A stretch of 64,000 nucleotides of DNA. Origin: UBA7396 sp047637875 (GTDB lineage: Bacteria > Patescibacteriota > Gracilibacteria > BD1-5 > UBA6164). Under the pieces are notes generated by a model that was not told the origin of the DNA, did no database searches, and worked only from the letters and a program-made list of their open reading frames with translations. The translations under genes were made by a program, and so were the position numbers. The stretch is from positions 1-64,000 of the forward strand of contig JBLJBH010000035.1 in assembly GCA_047637875.1 (NCBI GenBank), in the 5' to 3' direction. Positions 11,135-21,496 of this stretch are shown here, piece after piece. Position 1 is the stretch's first letter, and each line of letters begins with the position of its first letter.

Positions 11135-13102
11135 CTAATCCAAAACTCTACTTATCAAAAAAGCTCATTCTCATCTAGTTATTTTTTTATCTGGTTGAAA
11201 ATATCTAGTTTGACCAAAATAATCTTGCCAAGTAGAATTTTTTAAAATATTTTTTGAATAAGTTAATTCAGTTTCTTTTAAATCTCTAAATTTTATATAA
11301 TCATCATTTTTGTATTCATCAATCGGAACATATTTTCAAATCAAAGTTATATATTCACTACGAGTGAAATAAGAAAATTTATCTGAATATTCTTTTGATA
11401 ATTCAACTATTTTTTGTGAATATAGAGATTTACAATTATTGTCTTTACAATTTTTCAGCTTTAAATCTAAATAATTTCTTAGAAAAATTATTCAATCTTC
11501 TCTTGATAATTCCCTATCTGGTAAAAAATATCATTTATTTATTCAACTTACAAATCATAGTTTTGAGATTTTTAAAACATCATCATAATAAGGATAAGTC
11601 ACTTTTAAATCAACTGGTAGAGTTCAATTTAATTTTTTTGATGAAATTTTATCATTTTTTGAAGTTAAAACAACTAAATTATTACTTCATTCTTTCAAAA
11701 CTTTATAATTAAAAACTATTATTCAAGAAACACTATCAGAATAATTAAAACTTATTTCATTTTTAAAGTTTTCATCTTTACAATCTGTGTTAAAAACTCT
11801 GTTTAAATCTGAAATTTTTGATACTTTCTTAAGACAAAATTTCATAGTATTGTTTTCTGATTTTAAAGCATATGTTCAGTCAAATTTAACTCAAATTATA
11901 TTTAATCAGAAATTATCTTTAAAATATAAAAGTCATTTTTTTGTTTCTGAAATTACATTATTATTTGTAACTCAAAAAGATGTTGATTTTGGATTTATTG
12001 ATTTTTTTGTGTCAAAAACTCAAAAATTTAATTTTTTAAAAAATGTTTCTCAAATATATATATCTAAACTCATTTTTCAAGCAACTTTTGGAGTGATTTT
12101 AAAATCTCTAAATCAATTATCTATTTGTAATATTCAAGTTGGAAATATATCAAATTTATTTTTATCATATTTAAAATTCATATCTCCAGGAAAGCTTCAA
12201 TTAAAAGGTTTTTTAGTTCTTTTATCAGTTACGCTTATTCTAAAATTTCAACTTTTTCAAAGTTCTACACTTCATCATAAATTTAAAATCTCAACTTTTA
12301 CATCATAAAATCTTAAAAATTCTTCAATTTCTCTTCTTAAAATTTCTTCCCTAGATAATAATCAAACTTGAGGAATATTTTCAATTTTTGGTTTATCTAT
12401 AATGTTAGCTTTTACAACAGCTCAACCAGTTTCTAAAAATAAAAGTGGGTCAATAGTATTATTATTTAATTGACTAAAACACACATCTGAATTAACTATT
12501 TTATCATAATTTTTTTCTACGCAGTTTGACCGATACCAAGGTCATTTTCATGAAATAGAAAGGTCTATTTGAAAATGAAGATGATTTCAAAAACTATTTC
12601 AAGTGTTTCAAACTTCACCTATTTTTGTATTTCCTTTTATAGTATTTCAAAGTGAAACATCTATTTTTGAAAGATGTGAGTAATTTGAGTAAATTTTTCT
12701 TCCATTTATAGTATGTTCAATTTTTACATTATTTCACCGTCAAGCCAAAAATCAAGATTGAACTATTTTTCAATCTGCTATAGAATAAACTGGAGTTCAT
12801 TTTGAAGTTGCAATATCTACTCACTGATGTCACCCATTTCAAACATCCCAACCATAATTATATGTTGATCACCATAAAATAGTATAAACTCTTCTATAAA
12901 GAGAATAATCATTTTTATATTTTGCATAATCAGAAGTTTTTAAGATTGGTAAAGGCATTTTACAATCACTTCAAAGTGTAGAAAAATCTTGAAATCTACA
13001 ATCAACTTTACTCATTTCAGCAATTGGGTAATAAAGTTCTGCATTTGCATTTCAAAACAAAAAAATAAATATAGTAAAGAATCAAACTAATTTTAATTTC
13101 AT
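11135..13102 (-). CDS. Secreted M23 peptidase with SLH-like repeats
   Basis: 655 residues. Signal peptide ends in GNANA-EL. The M23/LytM domain at about residues 85-180 has HQGVDIA, YSNYSHLSK and HLHFQID, giving the zinc ligands and catalytic His of lysostaphin-type endopeptidases that cut peptide cross-links of peptidoglycan. A long beta-rich middle follows. The last 180 residues carry repeats like S-layer homology modules: YDDVLKISKLGFVSGI with ELSREDGIIFL, then YFTRSEYITLIGKY, then FQPDKKITRGEGAFLISRVL. SLH modules usually bind secondary wall polymer or peptidoglycan. Likely role: cell-wall remodelling at the surface. Upstream lies a hairpin that separates it from the transporter gene. Confidence 0.9.
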
Positions 13103-13103
13103 A

Positions 13104-13155
13104 AAATTCAAAAAAAATATTAAACTGAAGTTAGTTTAATATTTTTTTTGAATTT
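13104..13155 (-). terminator. Long perfect hairpin terminator
   Basis: A 23-bp perfect inverted repeat (13104-13126 with 13133-13155) around loop GAAGTT, with an 8-base A/T tract inside each arm. It lies just after the transporter gene ending at 13169 on the minus strand and before the M23 gene. Confidence 0.8.
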
Positions 13156-13168
13156 ACAAAATGATTTT

Positions 13169-14776
13169 TTAAACAAAATCATTGTCAATTTGTTTTATTT
13201 TTGTTTGCTTATCTTTTGAAATATTTTTTTCATCTCAAGAATTATTTGCATCAATTTGTGAAAAAATTTTCATATTTACTAAACTATAAATAAGAAATGA
13301 TGCTAATACAAAAGAGAAAAATATAAAGAAATTATCAAATCCTAATGTTCAAACTAGTATTCATCAAATAATTAATCAAGTAACATTTGCAAAGTTTAAA
13401 AGTATTTTTAACGGTGCTGCTGAAACTGTTGAATCAATTTGTTTTAGATTAAATTTTTTAGCATAACTTTCATTATAAAGTCATCAAAAAGTAGCTTGAG
13501 ATAAAGGCATACTTGCTGCATATCAAACACTATTTAATAATCAAAAAATTATAACAAAAATTAATTCTTTAAATACTCAGAAAAAAAACATTGAAACTGA
13601 AGATATAAATATTCAAAACATTATTATTTTAAAAACTCATAGTTTTTTTGATAAATTAATAAAAAAATCTTGTAATAAAAAAGCTGGTAGAACTAATATT
13701 CAAAGTAATACATATCAAGTTATTAATCATCAAGTTTGTTTTATTAAATAATTATCTCTATTTATTCAAATAATTTTTTCTAAAAATTCTACTTGAAATG
13801 TTGAGACAAATGTATCCCAAAATCAATATTGTAAAATTACTGATATAAACCATAAAATAAGTAAACTTCTAGGAATTCAAAAAATAATTTTTAAAAAGAC
13901 TTGAAATCCATTTAATGAAGTATTATAAACATCTTTAAAATCAATACTTTTTTTAAACTCTATAGGTTTTAATATTATAACTTTTGATTGTTTTGATAAT
14001 TCAACAATATTTTGAGGAGTAACTTTTGAAACTATTTCATCTTTCTTTTTTAATAAATCTGATTTTAAAACATCTAACTTAAATGATTTTACAACTCAAA
14101 AATCAACAGTTTCTTTTGTATTATCAAAAAATTTAGAAATAAAAAATATAAATCACATAATAACTATTGAAAAAATAATTATTGCTATTTTTATATTTAG
14201 TGCTAGTAATATTCATGATAAAATAAGTCAGATCATTGATCAAATTCAAGTATAAATATTATTTTTAGAAATTAATGTTGCATATTCTGAAGGAGTGGAA
14301 ATATTAAAAATATAACTTAAAACAGTTACATCAAAACTTTCTTTTATTATTCAATATAAACTTGCTGATAATAAAAGTAAGAAAATATTTAATGCACTAT
14401 CTAAAAAAACTCATAAATATGAAATAGTTTTTCCTGCTCAATTTGGTAATAATAATTCAGATAATCATTCAAAATAAATAAATTTCAAAAATATAAGAGA
14501 AACAATAAACATCATAGATGCTGCAATAAGTATGAAAGTTTTAGGTTTTATATATTTTTGTAAAACTCAAATTGGTATATCTAAAAGCATTGCAACTATA
14601 TTTCAAATTCATAAAAAAAGTCAAACTAAAAAAACTGACTCTAGAACTAATCAAAAGAAAAATATTATCGTAAAATGAAACAATATCCAAGTAAATCAGA
14701 TAAAAATTGAAGTATAAAGTAAATTTTGAATTTTTAATTTATTTTCACTACTTTCAACTCAAACAAAGTTTGTCAT
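13169..14776 (-). CDS. MFS-like multi-pass transporter
   Basis: 535 residues with about 12 hydrophobic segments in two halves of six, separated by a central cytoplasmic loop (about residues 225-300; charged, KKKDEIVSKVTPQNIVE). Loops such as GIGNIVAMLLDIPIGVLQKYI in the first half recall the MFS loop 2-3 region. The tail is hydrophilic (DKQTKIKQIDNDFV). Glycines encoded by TGA are dense in the helices. Substrate unknown; similarity to MFS is judged by topology and loop pattern, so another 12-helix carrier family is possible. Divergent from the ABC-F gene at 14843. Confidence 0.7.
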
Positions 14777-14842
14777 AAATAAATTTTGATTAAAAAATAT
14801 TTTTAAATATTATAGCAAAAATTTACTAAAAATACAAATTTT

Positions 14843-16558
14843 ATGAAACACTTAAGAATAAAAATAGATAAATATGAAGTTGATGGAAATATTATACTGA
14901 AAGATATTGACTTTATTTTAAACGAAAATGACTCAATAGCATTAGTTTGAGGAAATTGAGTTTGAAAAACTACGTTGATGAAAATCATTACTGGAGAAAT
15001 AAAAGATTATGATGGAAAAATTGAAAATATTTGAAATATGTCTATAGGGTATCTTTCTCAAATTTATTCTGATAATGAAAATAAAACTGTCAGAGAAGAA
15101 ATTAAAGATGGATTTAAAGATATAATTCTAATAGAAAAGAAACTTAGTGAAATTGAAAAAGAAATGGCTGAAAAACCAGAAAATATGCAAATAATTGAAA
15201 CATATACTTCCCTTTTAGAAACTTTTAATAATGTTTGATGATACAATTATAATAATCAAATTCATAATGTTGCCAATGGTATGCAAATACTTCATTTACT
15301 TGATAGAAAATTATCAGAAGTTTCTGGTTGAGAAAGAACGAAAGTAGCCCTTTGTAAAATACTTGTTGAATCTCCTGATATACTTTGTCTTGATGAGCCA
15401 ACAAATTTTATTGATATGAAATCGGTAGAATGGCTTGAATCATATTTACAAAATAAATGGTGAAATGGTTATTTAATTATTTCTCATGATAGAGAATTTC
15501 TTGATAAAACTTGTAATAAAACATTCGAATTACAACCAGCAAGACAGATAAATTTTTATCACTGTAATTATTCTAAATATGTAGAAGAAAGAGAAAAAGT
15601 AGAAGAAAAGAAGATAGAAGAATGGGAAAGACAACAAGAATTTATTAAAAAAGAGGAAAATCTTATAAATCGTTTTAGAGCTTGAAGTCGTGCAGGTTTT
15701 GCTGCAAGTCGTGAAAAAGCTCTTGAAAGACTTGAAAAACTTGATAAACCATATATTCCACCAACACCAAAATTCTTTTTTGATTATATTGGTGATGAAA
15801 ATGAAAGAATTTTGTATTTTAAAGAAGTATTTATTTGAAGAAAAGAGCCTTTATTTTTTATAAATGAACTTTATTTAAATAAATGACAAAGAGTTTGAAT
15901 AGTTTGAGAAAATTGAGTTTGAAAATCAACATTTTTAAAAACTATTATGTGAGAAATAGAAATTTTGGATGGAATTTTTACAAAATGAAAATGAATTAAA
16001 ATTATTTATTATTCTCAACTTCATGAAGAATTAAATAAAGAAAAATCTGTAAGAGAGAATTTTTTAGCTCACGGGATTCACTTAGAAGACCAAACTTTAA
16101 CTGGATATTTAAATTATTATCTTTTGCCAAGAGAATGTATTGATAAACCAGTAAAATATCTTTCTGGATGACAAATATCAAAAGTACTATTTGCAATTTT
16201 AGGACAAAAAGAATCAAATTTTTTAATATTTGATGAACCAACAAATCATCTTGATTATGATAGTAGAGAATCTCTTGAAAAATCTATTTCAAAATATAAA
16301 TGAACTGTTTTATTTATATCTCACGATAGATACTTTGTAAATAAAATAGCTGATATAATGTGGATAATTCGCGACTGAGAATTAACTGTGAGTTATTGAA
16401 ATTATGAAGATTATAGATACAAACTGGAACATGGAATAGATATTTCGATGAATTTATTTGACGAATCAGCTGAAATGGATATGGTGCTTTTAGAAAAACT
16501 CGGGGAAAAAGAAGCAAAAAGAATTAAAGATAAATTTACTAGAAAAAGAAAAAAATAA
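14843..16558 (+). CDS. ABC-F family ATPase
   Basis: 571 residues, two ABC domains and no membrane segments, as in ribosome-associated ABC-F proteins (EttA/Uup/YbiT types). Domain 1: Walker A GGNGVGKTT near residue 38, signature LSEVSGGERTKVAL, Walker B DILCLDEPTNFID, switch IISHDREF. Linker with SRAGFAASREKALERLEKLD. Domain 2: GENGVGKST, YLSGGQISKVLFA, FLIFDEPTNHLD, LFISHDRYF. Both Walker A loops use TGA for essential glycines, which is direct evidence for the code. ABC-F factors act in the ribosomal E site, rescuing stalled or antibiotic-bound ribosomes. Lies 10 bases before the methyltransferase gene and likely shares its mRNA. Confidence 0.94.
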
Positions 16559-16568
16559 TTTTTAAAAT

Positions 16569-17303
16569 ATGCTATCAAAAAACCAAATTAAATATATAAA
16601 ATCACTTCACAATAAAAAAGATAGGAATGAAAATAATACTTTTTTAGTTGAATGAAAAAAGAGTTTAGTAGAATTATTAAATTCTGATTTTAAAATTGAA
16701 TTAATTATTATAAGTGAAAGTTTTTTTGTAGAAAATAGAAATATTTTATCAAAATACAACTTTGAAATTTTAAAACCTGATGAAATCACAAAACTTTCAA
16801 CATTATCTACAAATACTGATTGAATTGCTATTGTGAAACAAAAAGAAAATATTGAACTAAAAAATAATGGGAATGAAATAATTTTAGTTTTAGATGAAAT
16901 AAAAGATCCAGGAAATCTAGGAACAATTATTAGAATTTCTGATTGGTACTGAATAACAAAAATAATTGCTTCAAATAATACTTGTGAATTTTATAATCCA
17001 AAAGTAATTATTTCAACAATGTGAAGTTTCTCTAGAGTTAAAATATTTTATACTGATTTAGAGAAATATCTTCAAAATCAAAACTTCCCTATTTATGGAG
17101 CATTTATGGACTGAGAGAATGTTCATAAAACTACTTTTGAAAAATGATGTTTTCTAGTAATTGGAAACGAAAGTAATGGGATTTCAAAAGAAATAGAAAA
17201 ATATATCACAAAAAAAATTACTATTCCTAGATTTTGATGAGCTGAGAGTCTCAATGCTTGAGTTGCTACTTGAATCATTTTGGATAATATGAAAAGAAAA
17301 TAA
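16569..17303 (+). CDS. SpoU/TrmH family RNA 2'-O-methyltransferase
   Basis: 244 residues. N-terminal substrate-binding part (SKNQIKYIKSLHNKK, FLVEGKKSLVELL) and a C-terminal SPOUT knot with the three family motifs: LDEIKDPGNLGTIIRISDW, FLVIGNESNGIS and ITIPRFGGAESLNAGVATGIIL. It is probably an rRNA methyltransferase (RlmB/TsnR-like), using SAM to methylate a ribose 2'-OH; tRNA is possible. Coupled to the ABC-F gene by a 10-base gap, giving a ribosome-related operon that ends in a hairpin. Confidence 0.9.
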
Positions 17304-17334
17304 AAAAATCGTGAATTTTATTCACGATTTTTTG
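17303..17334. terminator. Bidirectional terminator between SpoU and glyS
   Basis: AAAAAATCGTGAA and TTCACGATTTTTT arms around a TTTTA loop, directly after the SpoU stop and before the convergent glyS stop. A- and T-tracts on both sides let it work in both directions. The same TCGTGAA core is used after clpP (35273-35299). Confidence 0.85.
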
Positions 17335-17338
17335 GATA

Positions 17339-18763
17339 CTATTTCATCTTTTTTCTTAAAAATTCATTTAATTCTGAAAGTTCAACTAATTCTTGTTCCA
17401 TACTATCTCTATATCTAACAGTTACTTTATTATTTGCAAAATTTTCACTATCAATAGTTACACAAAATGGAGTTCCGATTTCATCAAATCTAGCGTATCT
17501 CTTTCCTATTGTTCAAACTTCATCGTATTCACAAACAAAGTCTTCAGATAACTGCGCAAATACTTTTTTAGCATCATTACCTATTTTTTTAACAACTGGT
17601 AAAACTCAAACTTTAATTGGAGCAACTTTTGGATCAAGTTTTAGATAAGTTCTTGCTTCTTCTCATTCACCTTCTACAGTATAACTATCAGATAAAACAG
17701 TTAAGAAAAGTCTATTTAATCAAACTGATGGTTCTATAACATAAGGAATATATTTTCTATTATTTACTGGATCAAAATAACTCATATCTTGTTTTGATTC
17801 ACTCATATGAGCTTTCAGGTCAAAATCAGTTCTATCGGCAATTCCCCATAATTCTCACCAACCAAATGGGAATTTGTACTCTATATCAGTTGTTGCGTTT
17901 GAATAATGAGAAAGTTCATCCTTGTCGTGATCTCTCATTCTAATATTTTCTTCTTTTATTCAAAGAGTCGAAATAAGGAAATTTTTACAAGCATTTTTCC
18001 ACTCTGCATGTACTTCTAAATCTTTTCCTGGTTCACAGAAATATTCTATTTCCATTTGTTCAAATTCTCTAGTTCTGAAAATAAAATTTCCTGGAGTGAT
18101 TTCATTTCTAAATGCTTTACCAACTTGAGCAACTCCAAAAGGTATTTTTCTTCTAGAAGTTCTTAGTACATTTGGAAAATCAACAAATATTCATTGAGCA
18201 GTTTCTGGTCTCATATAAACTGTTGCAGTTGAGTCTTCAGTTACTCATTGAAATGTTTTAAACATCAAGTTAAATTTTTTAACATCAGTCCAATCTCAAA
18301 CATTTCCAGTATTTGGATTTTTAACTTTTTCTCAGTTCATAACTGCTGATTGAGCTTCTAGTGGCCAAGATTCGGGGATTAAGTTATTTACACCATATTT
18401 TGCTTTTAAACTTTCAGCCTTATCTCACATTTCCTCAATTAAAGCTTCAAGTAATTTATCAGCTCTAAATCTTTCTTTTGTATTTTTATCATCAATTAAA
18501 GGATCAGAAAAACCTCAAACATGTCCTGAAGCTACCCAAACTCTTGGATTTAATAAAATTGATGAATCCAATAACATCATATCATCTTTTTTTTGTACAA
18601 ATTCCTTTATCCAAAGATTTTTAATATTTTCTTTTAACAGACTTCAGTAAGGTCCATAATCCCAAGAATTAGCAAGTCATCCATAAATTTCACTTCAAGG
18701 ATAAACAAATCATCTTGCTTTTGAAAGCTCTACTATGTCTTTCATTTCCACTTTTTTAGTCAT
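17339..18763 (-). CDS. glyS: Glycyl-tRNA synthetase (alpha2 type)
   Basis: 474 residues, the homodimeric (archaeal/eukaryal/Firmicute-like) form rather than alpha2beta2. Class II motifs: GFVYPGSEIYGGLANSWDYGP at the N-terminus (motif 1 region), TVYMRPETAQGIFVDF, VAQVGKAFRNEITPGNFIFRTREFEQMEIEYF (motif 2), and YVIEPSVGLNRLFL (motif 3 area). The C-terminal anticodon-binding domain begins PIKVGVLPVV and ends REKK-like basic. In this organism it must charge tRNA-Gly isoacceptors that read GGN and also the tRNA(UCA) that reads UGA. Expression is controlled by the T-box leader immediately upstream. Confidence 0.96.
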
Positions 18764-18795
18764 AGACAATAAATTAAAAAATAAAATTTTTTATA

Positions 18796-18845
18796 TAGAA
18801 AAAGAACCCAAAGGCACAATTTCTAAAATTATTGCCTTGGGGTCC
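18796..18845 (-). terminator. Regulated terminator of the glyS T-box
   Basis: CCCAAGGCA pairs with TGCCTTTGGG, extended by AATTT/AAATT, followed by TTCTTTTT. The CCCAAG bases are also the 3' arm of the antiterminator, so the two folds exclude each other, as required for a transcriptional T-box. Confidence 0.88.
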
Positions 18846-18965
18846 TTATTTTTTAATTATTTTTTCGGACGGTTCCACCCAAGTTCTAAGAAATACTTCT
18901 TAGCTCTTTTGTAAAATTAAATCTTTAAAATGAGTTTTCCAAGCTCAAGAATTAATTTCTAGATT
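18796..18965 (-). promoter_or_regulatory. T-box riboswitch, glycine-type, controlling glyS
   Basis: Read on the minus strand. CTTGGG (18883-18878) pairs with CCCAAG (18841-18836), and GTCC (18870-18867) with GGAC (18845-18842), leaving the 7-base bulge TGGAACC: the canonical T-box antiterminator bulge UGGNACC. N is A, which pairs with discriminator U, the base used in bacterial tRNA-Gly. Directly 5' is a perfect 7-bp hairpin CTAAGAA/TTCTTAG in the Stem III position. Stem I is very short: AATCT (about 18965-18961) can close with AGATT, and TGAG/CTCA holds a 9-base loop CTTGGAAAA with candidate specifier GGA (Gly). Uncharged tRNA-Gly would favour the antiterminator and glyS transcription. The antiterminator part is very secure; the Stem I fold is my inference. 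Confidence 0.9.
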
Positions 18966-18996
18966 GGATTTTATGAATTATTTCGAAAAAATCAAG

Positions 18997-19028
18997 AAAA
19001 AACTCCAAAAATAATTTTTGGAGTTTTT
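18997..19028 (-). terminator. Terminator after the 124-residue gene
   Basis: AAAAACTCCAAAAA and TTTTTGGAGTTTTT arms around a 2-4 base loop. It starts next to the stop of the gene at 19030 on the minus strand and separates it from the T-box leader. Confidence 0.75.
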
Positions 19029-19029
19029 A

Positions 19030-19404
19030 TTATAAACTATTAAGCATTTGTAAAACATCATCTGGATCATCATTTTTATCGTTTGCTTCTGCTTGTGCAA
19101 TTTTTTTCTTAGCATCACGAGTTTGGAATTCTTGCCATTCTATAAGATGTTTTTCATTTAATGATTTTATTTCTTCTTGATATTTAAGTTCAAGTTCTTC
19201 AAGTTTTCTTCTTTCAGTTTCTAAAATATTAAAAAGTCTGTCAATTTGTGAATCATTCATTGAAGGCATGATATCAAACCAATATTGTCTTTCTTCATCA
19301 TCCATACTTTCTGTTGCTAAAACAAGTTTAATAAGCTCTGGATACTCAGCTTGCATTTCATCTGAAATATAAAAAGTTTTTGAGTTGTGTTTTATTTCAG
19401 CCAT
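19030..19404 (-). CDS. Small acidic helical protein, function unknown
   Basis: 124 residues, no TGA codons, so it is intact in either code. Family not recognised. The N-terminal half is acidic (YPELIKLVLATESMDDEERQYW); residues 55-100 are a charged coiled coil (ERRKLEELELKYQEEIKSL); the C-terminus is acidic with NDDPDDVLQML. No membrane segment. Monocistronic between its own hairpin terminator and the divergent gene at 19546. A regulatory or adaptor role would fit the shape but nothing shows it. Confidence 0.8.
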   Translation of the reverse strand: MAEIKHNSKTFYISDEMQAEYPELIKLVLATESMDDEERQYWFDIMPSMNDSQIDRLFNILETERRKLEELELKYQEEIKSLNEKHLIEWQEFQTRDAKKKIAQAEANDKNDDPDDVLQMLNSL

Positions 19405-19504
19405 ATAAAAAAAGTTATTAATTAATAATACTAGTTACATTTTATACTATTTTTTTAAAATTTGCAAAAAAAAATAAAAAAAATATACTTTAACTAGTAA
19501 AAAA

Positions 19505-19522
19505 TACTACCTGTAGTATAAT
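19505..19522 (+). promoter_or_regulatory. Promoter -10 overlapping a small palindrome
   Basis: A perfect TATAAT (19517-19522) lies 24 bases before the ATG at 19546. It overlaps the inverted repeat TACTAC-CT-GTAGTA (19505-19518), which could be a repressor operator. No convincing -35 box is seen. The regulator is not identifiable. Confidence 0.45.
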
Positions 19523-19545
19523 AATTTTTTTAAAAAGTAAAATTT

Positions 19546-19788
19546 ATGTTATTAATTTGATTATATATATTTCTACTATGATTTATTTGGATGTTTTTTA
19601 TTATAAAGAAACTAAATATCGTAGAATTTGAAAATTTATCTTTAAATGTAAAAAAAATAACTAATTTTACTTTTATTTTTTTATTGATTTTAACATTGTT
19701 ATGACTTGGTTTTGTAGTAAAAGAAAATTTTTCAAAAACAAAAATTAAAATTGATAAAAATAATATTTTAGAAAATGTTTATTATTAA
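19546..19788 (+). CDS. Small membrane protein, function unknown
   Basis: 80 residues with two hydrophobic helices: LYIFLLGFIWMFFIIKKL at the N-terminus and FTFIFLLILTLLGLGFVV near the middle, joined by a short hydrophilic loop. The tail is basic (KENFSKTKIKIDKN). No family recognised. It is first in a plus-strand gene row (19546-25005) followed at 10 bases by the HIT gene, so co-transcription is likely. Three Gly residues are TGA-encoded. Confidence 0.7.
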
Positions 19789-19798
19789 TAAATAAATT

Positions 19799-20116
19799 AT
19801 GAGCTCAATTTTTACAAAAATTATTTCAAGAGAAATTCCAAGTGAAATAGTTTATGAACAAGAAAATATAATTGTTATTAAAGATATAAATCCAAAAGCA
19901 AAAACTCATCTTTTAATAATTCCAAAAAAAGAAATTCCAACAATAAATGATTTACAAGATGAAGATAAAAACTTAATTGCGGAAATGTTTTTTGTAGCTA
20001 AAAAAATAGCAAAAGAACTAAGAATAAGTGAGTGATATCAACTTCATTTTAATGTTTGAAGTTTATGATGACAAGAAGTTATGCATATACATTTGCATTT
20101 ATTAAGTGATATTTAA
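19799..20116 (+). CDS. HIT family protein
   Basis: 105 residues, full HIT (histidine triad) length. It begins SIFTKIISREIPSEIVYE and ends with the catalytic triad HIHLHLLSD. The motif KTHLLIIPKKEI is the nucleotide-binding strand. HIT proteins (HinT-type) hydrolyse adenosine 5'-phosphoramidates and acyl-adenylates in the cytoplasm, often cleaning up side products of aminoacyl-tRNA synthetases. Second gene of the plus-strand row; no link to its neighbours is obvious. Confidence 0.93.
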
Positions 20117-20135
20117 TTTTTAATAATTTAAATTT

Positions 20136-21473
20136 ATGAATAAAAACAAAATAATCTTTTCAATTATTTGAGTTATAGTTTTAATATTTTTTATTGTTGT
20201 ATTTTTTATATTATCTAGCGCTTGAGAAAAGAAAAATACAAATAGTAAAACTAAGGATTTTAGTATTTGGGTATTACAAGATAATAAATCAAATTTTTTA
20301 AAATTTTTAGATAGTTTTAAAGCAAATAACACAAAATATAAAAATGTGAATTTTAATGTTTTATCATTTGAAAATTATGAAGAATATTATAATTCTTTAG
20401 TTTGAGCTTTTTTAAGATGAGAAGCTCCTGATATGTTTGTCTTAAATAATAATGAATCAAATATTTTTGACTGACAAATAGCTTGAATAGACCCAAGTTT
20501 AGTTTCACCTGATGATTTTAGAAAAAATTATGAAATAATATTTTCTAATGATTTGATAAGAAAAATAAAAGTTGATGATAAAGAAGTAGAATTTTTAGTT
20601 TGAATACCTTTATGATATGAAAATTTATGAATTTTTTATAATTTCAGAGAAATAAAAGCACAAAAATTATCAACTTGGTCTTATATAAATGAAGTTGTAA
20701 GACAAATTAGAGAAAATAATGATAAAGTTTGAATTTGACTTTGAAATTGAACTACAGTTTATCATGCTGAAGATATTATAACACAATTATTTTTACTTGA
20801 TTGAATGAAAAGTTTAAAAGATGTTGTTTGAAATACAATGAAATCTTCTATTTGAAATTATATTCGTTTTTGAGATTTGAATCAAGATAATAGATATGAT
20901 GAATTAGTTGAAAATCAAAAAGAAAATAATAAAAATAATCTTGATTCTTTTAGTGCTTGAGATGTTCAAATGGTTATTTGATATCCTAGAACTTTAGAAG
21001 AAATTGATAAAAAGTGATTTAATAAAAATTTTCTAAGAGCTGAAATATTTCCTACTTATAATGAAAATAAATGAAATTTACTTATAAATTATAATTATTT
21101 CGTAATAAATAAAAATACTTTAAATCTAGAAGCTGCTCAAGACTTGATGGTTTATCTAAATAGTATTGCTTGACAAGAAAAATATCTAGAAATATTTAAT
21201 TATTATATGCCTAGTCAATTATGACTTGTTGAAAAAAGATTAGAAGAAAATATTAAAAGTTGATATTCAATTAAATATAAAAACTTTTATAATCCTGATT
21301 TAGAACTTACAACATTCAATAAATGAGTAAAGTCAATTTATGATAAAGAGATTTTATCAATTCTTGATTCTAAAACAAAATCTATAGAATTATTTGAATT
21401 TTTTAGAAAAAAAGTATTATGTATTAGTGATAAAGTGATATCAAGTGAAAACTTGGAAAAAAGCTGTAAATAA
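20136..21473 (+). CDS. Extracellular solute-binding protein, family 1-like
   Basis: 445 residues. N-terminal membrane anchor (IIFSIIGVIVLIFFIVVFFILSSAG) without a lipobox Cys. The mature part looks like ABC sugar-binding proteins: DFSIWVLQDN, NVNFNVLSFENYEEYYNSLV, GEAPDMFVLNNNE, PLGYENLGIFYNFREI and AGDVQMVIGYPRTLEEID. Such proteins catch sugars or peptides for an importer. No permease or ATPase gene is near, so it may serve a distant transporter or act as a receptor. It is followed by an exported coiled-coil gene after 23 bases, suggesting a shared envelope role. Confidence 0.8.
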
Positions 21474-21496
21474 TTTTAATTTTTAATTTTTTTATT

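Noticed and set aside
11787..12308. 173-codon plus-strand open frame with TGA-free reading
   Set aside because: It is antisense to the M23/SLH gene on the minus strand, whose frame is open for 655 codons with family motifs. The plus-strand translation is low-complexity Phe/Leu/Ser.
18961..19000. TTGATT...CATAAA as the glyS T-box promoter
   Set aside because: Spacing (14 bases) and the -10 match are poor; transcription may start elsewhere in this AT-rich stretch, so no promoter is claimed.
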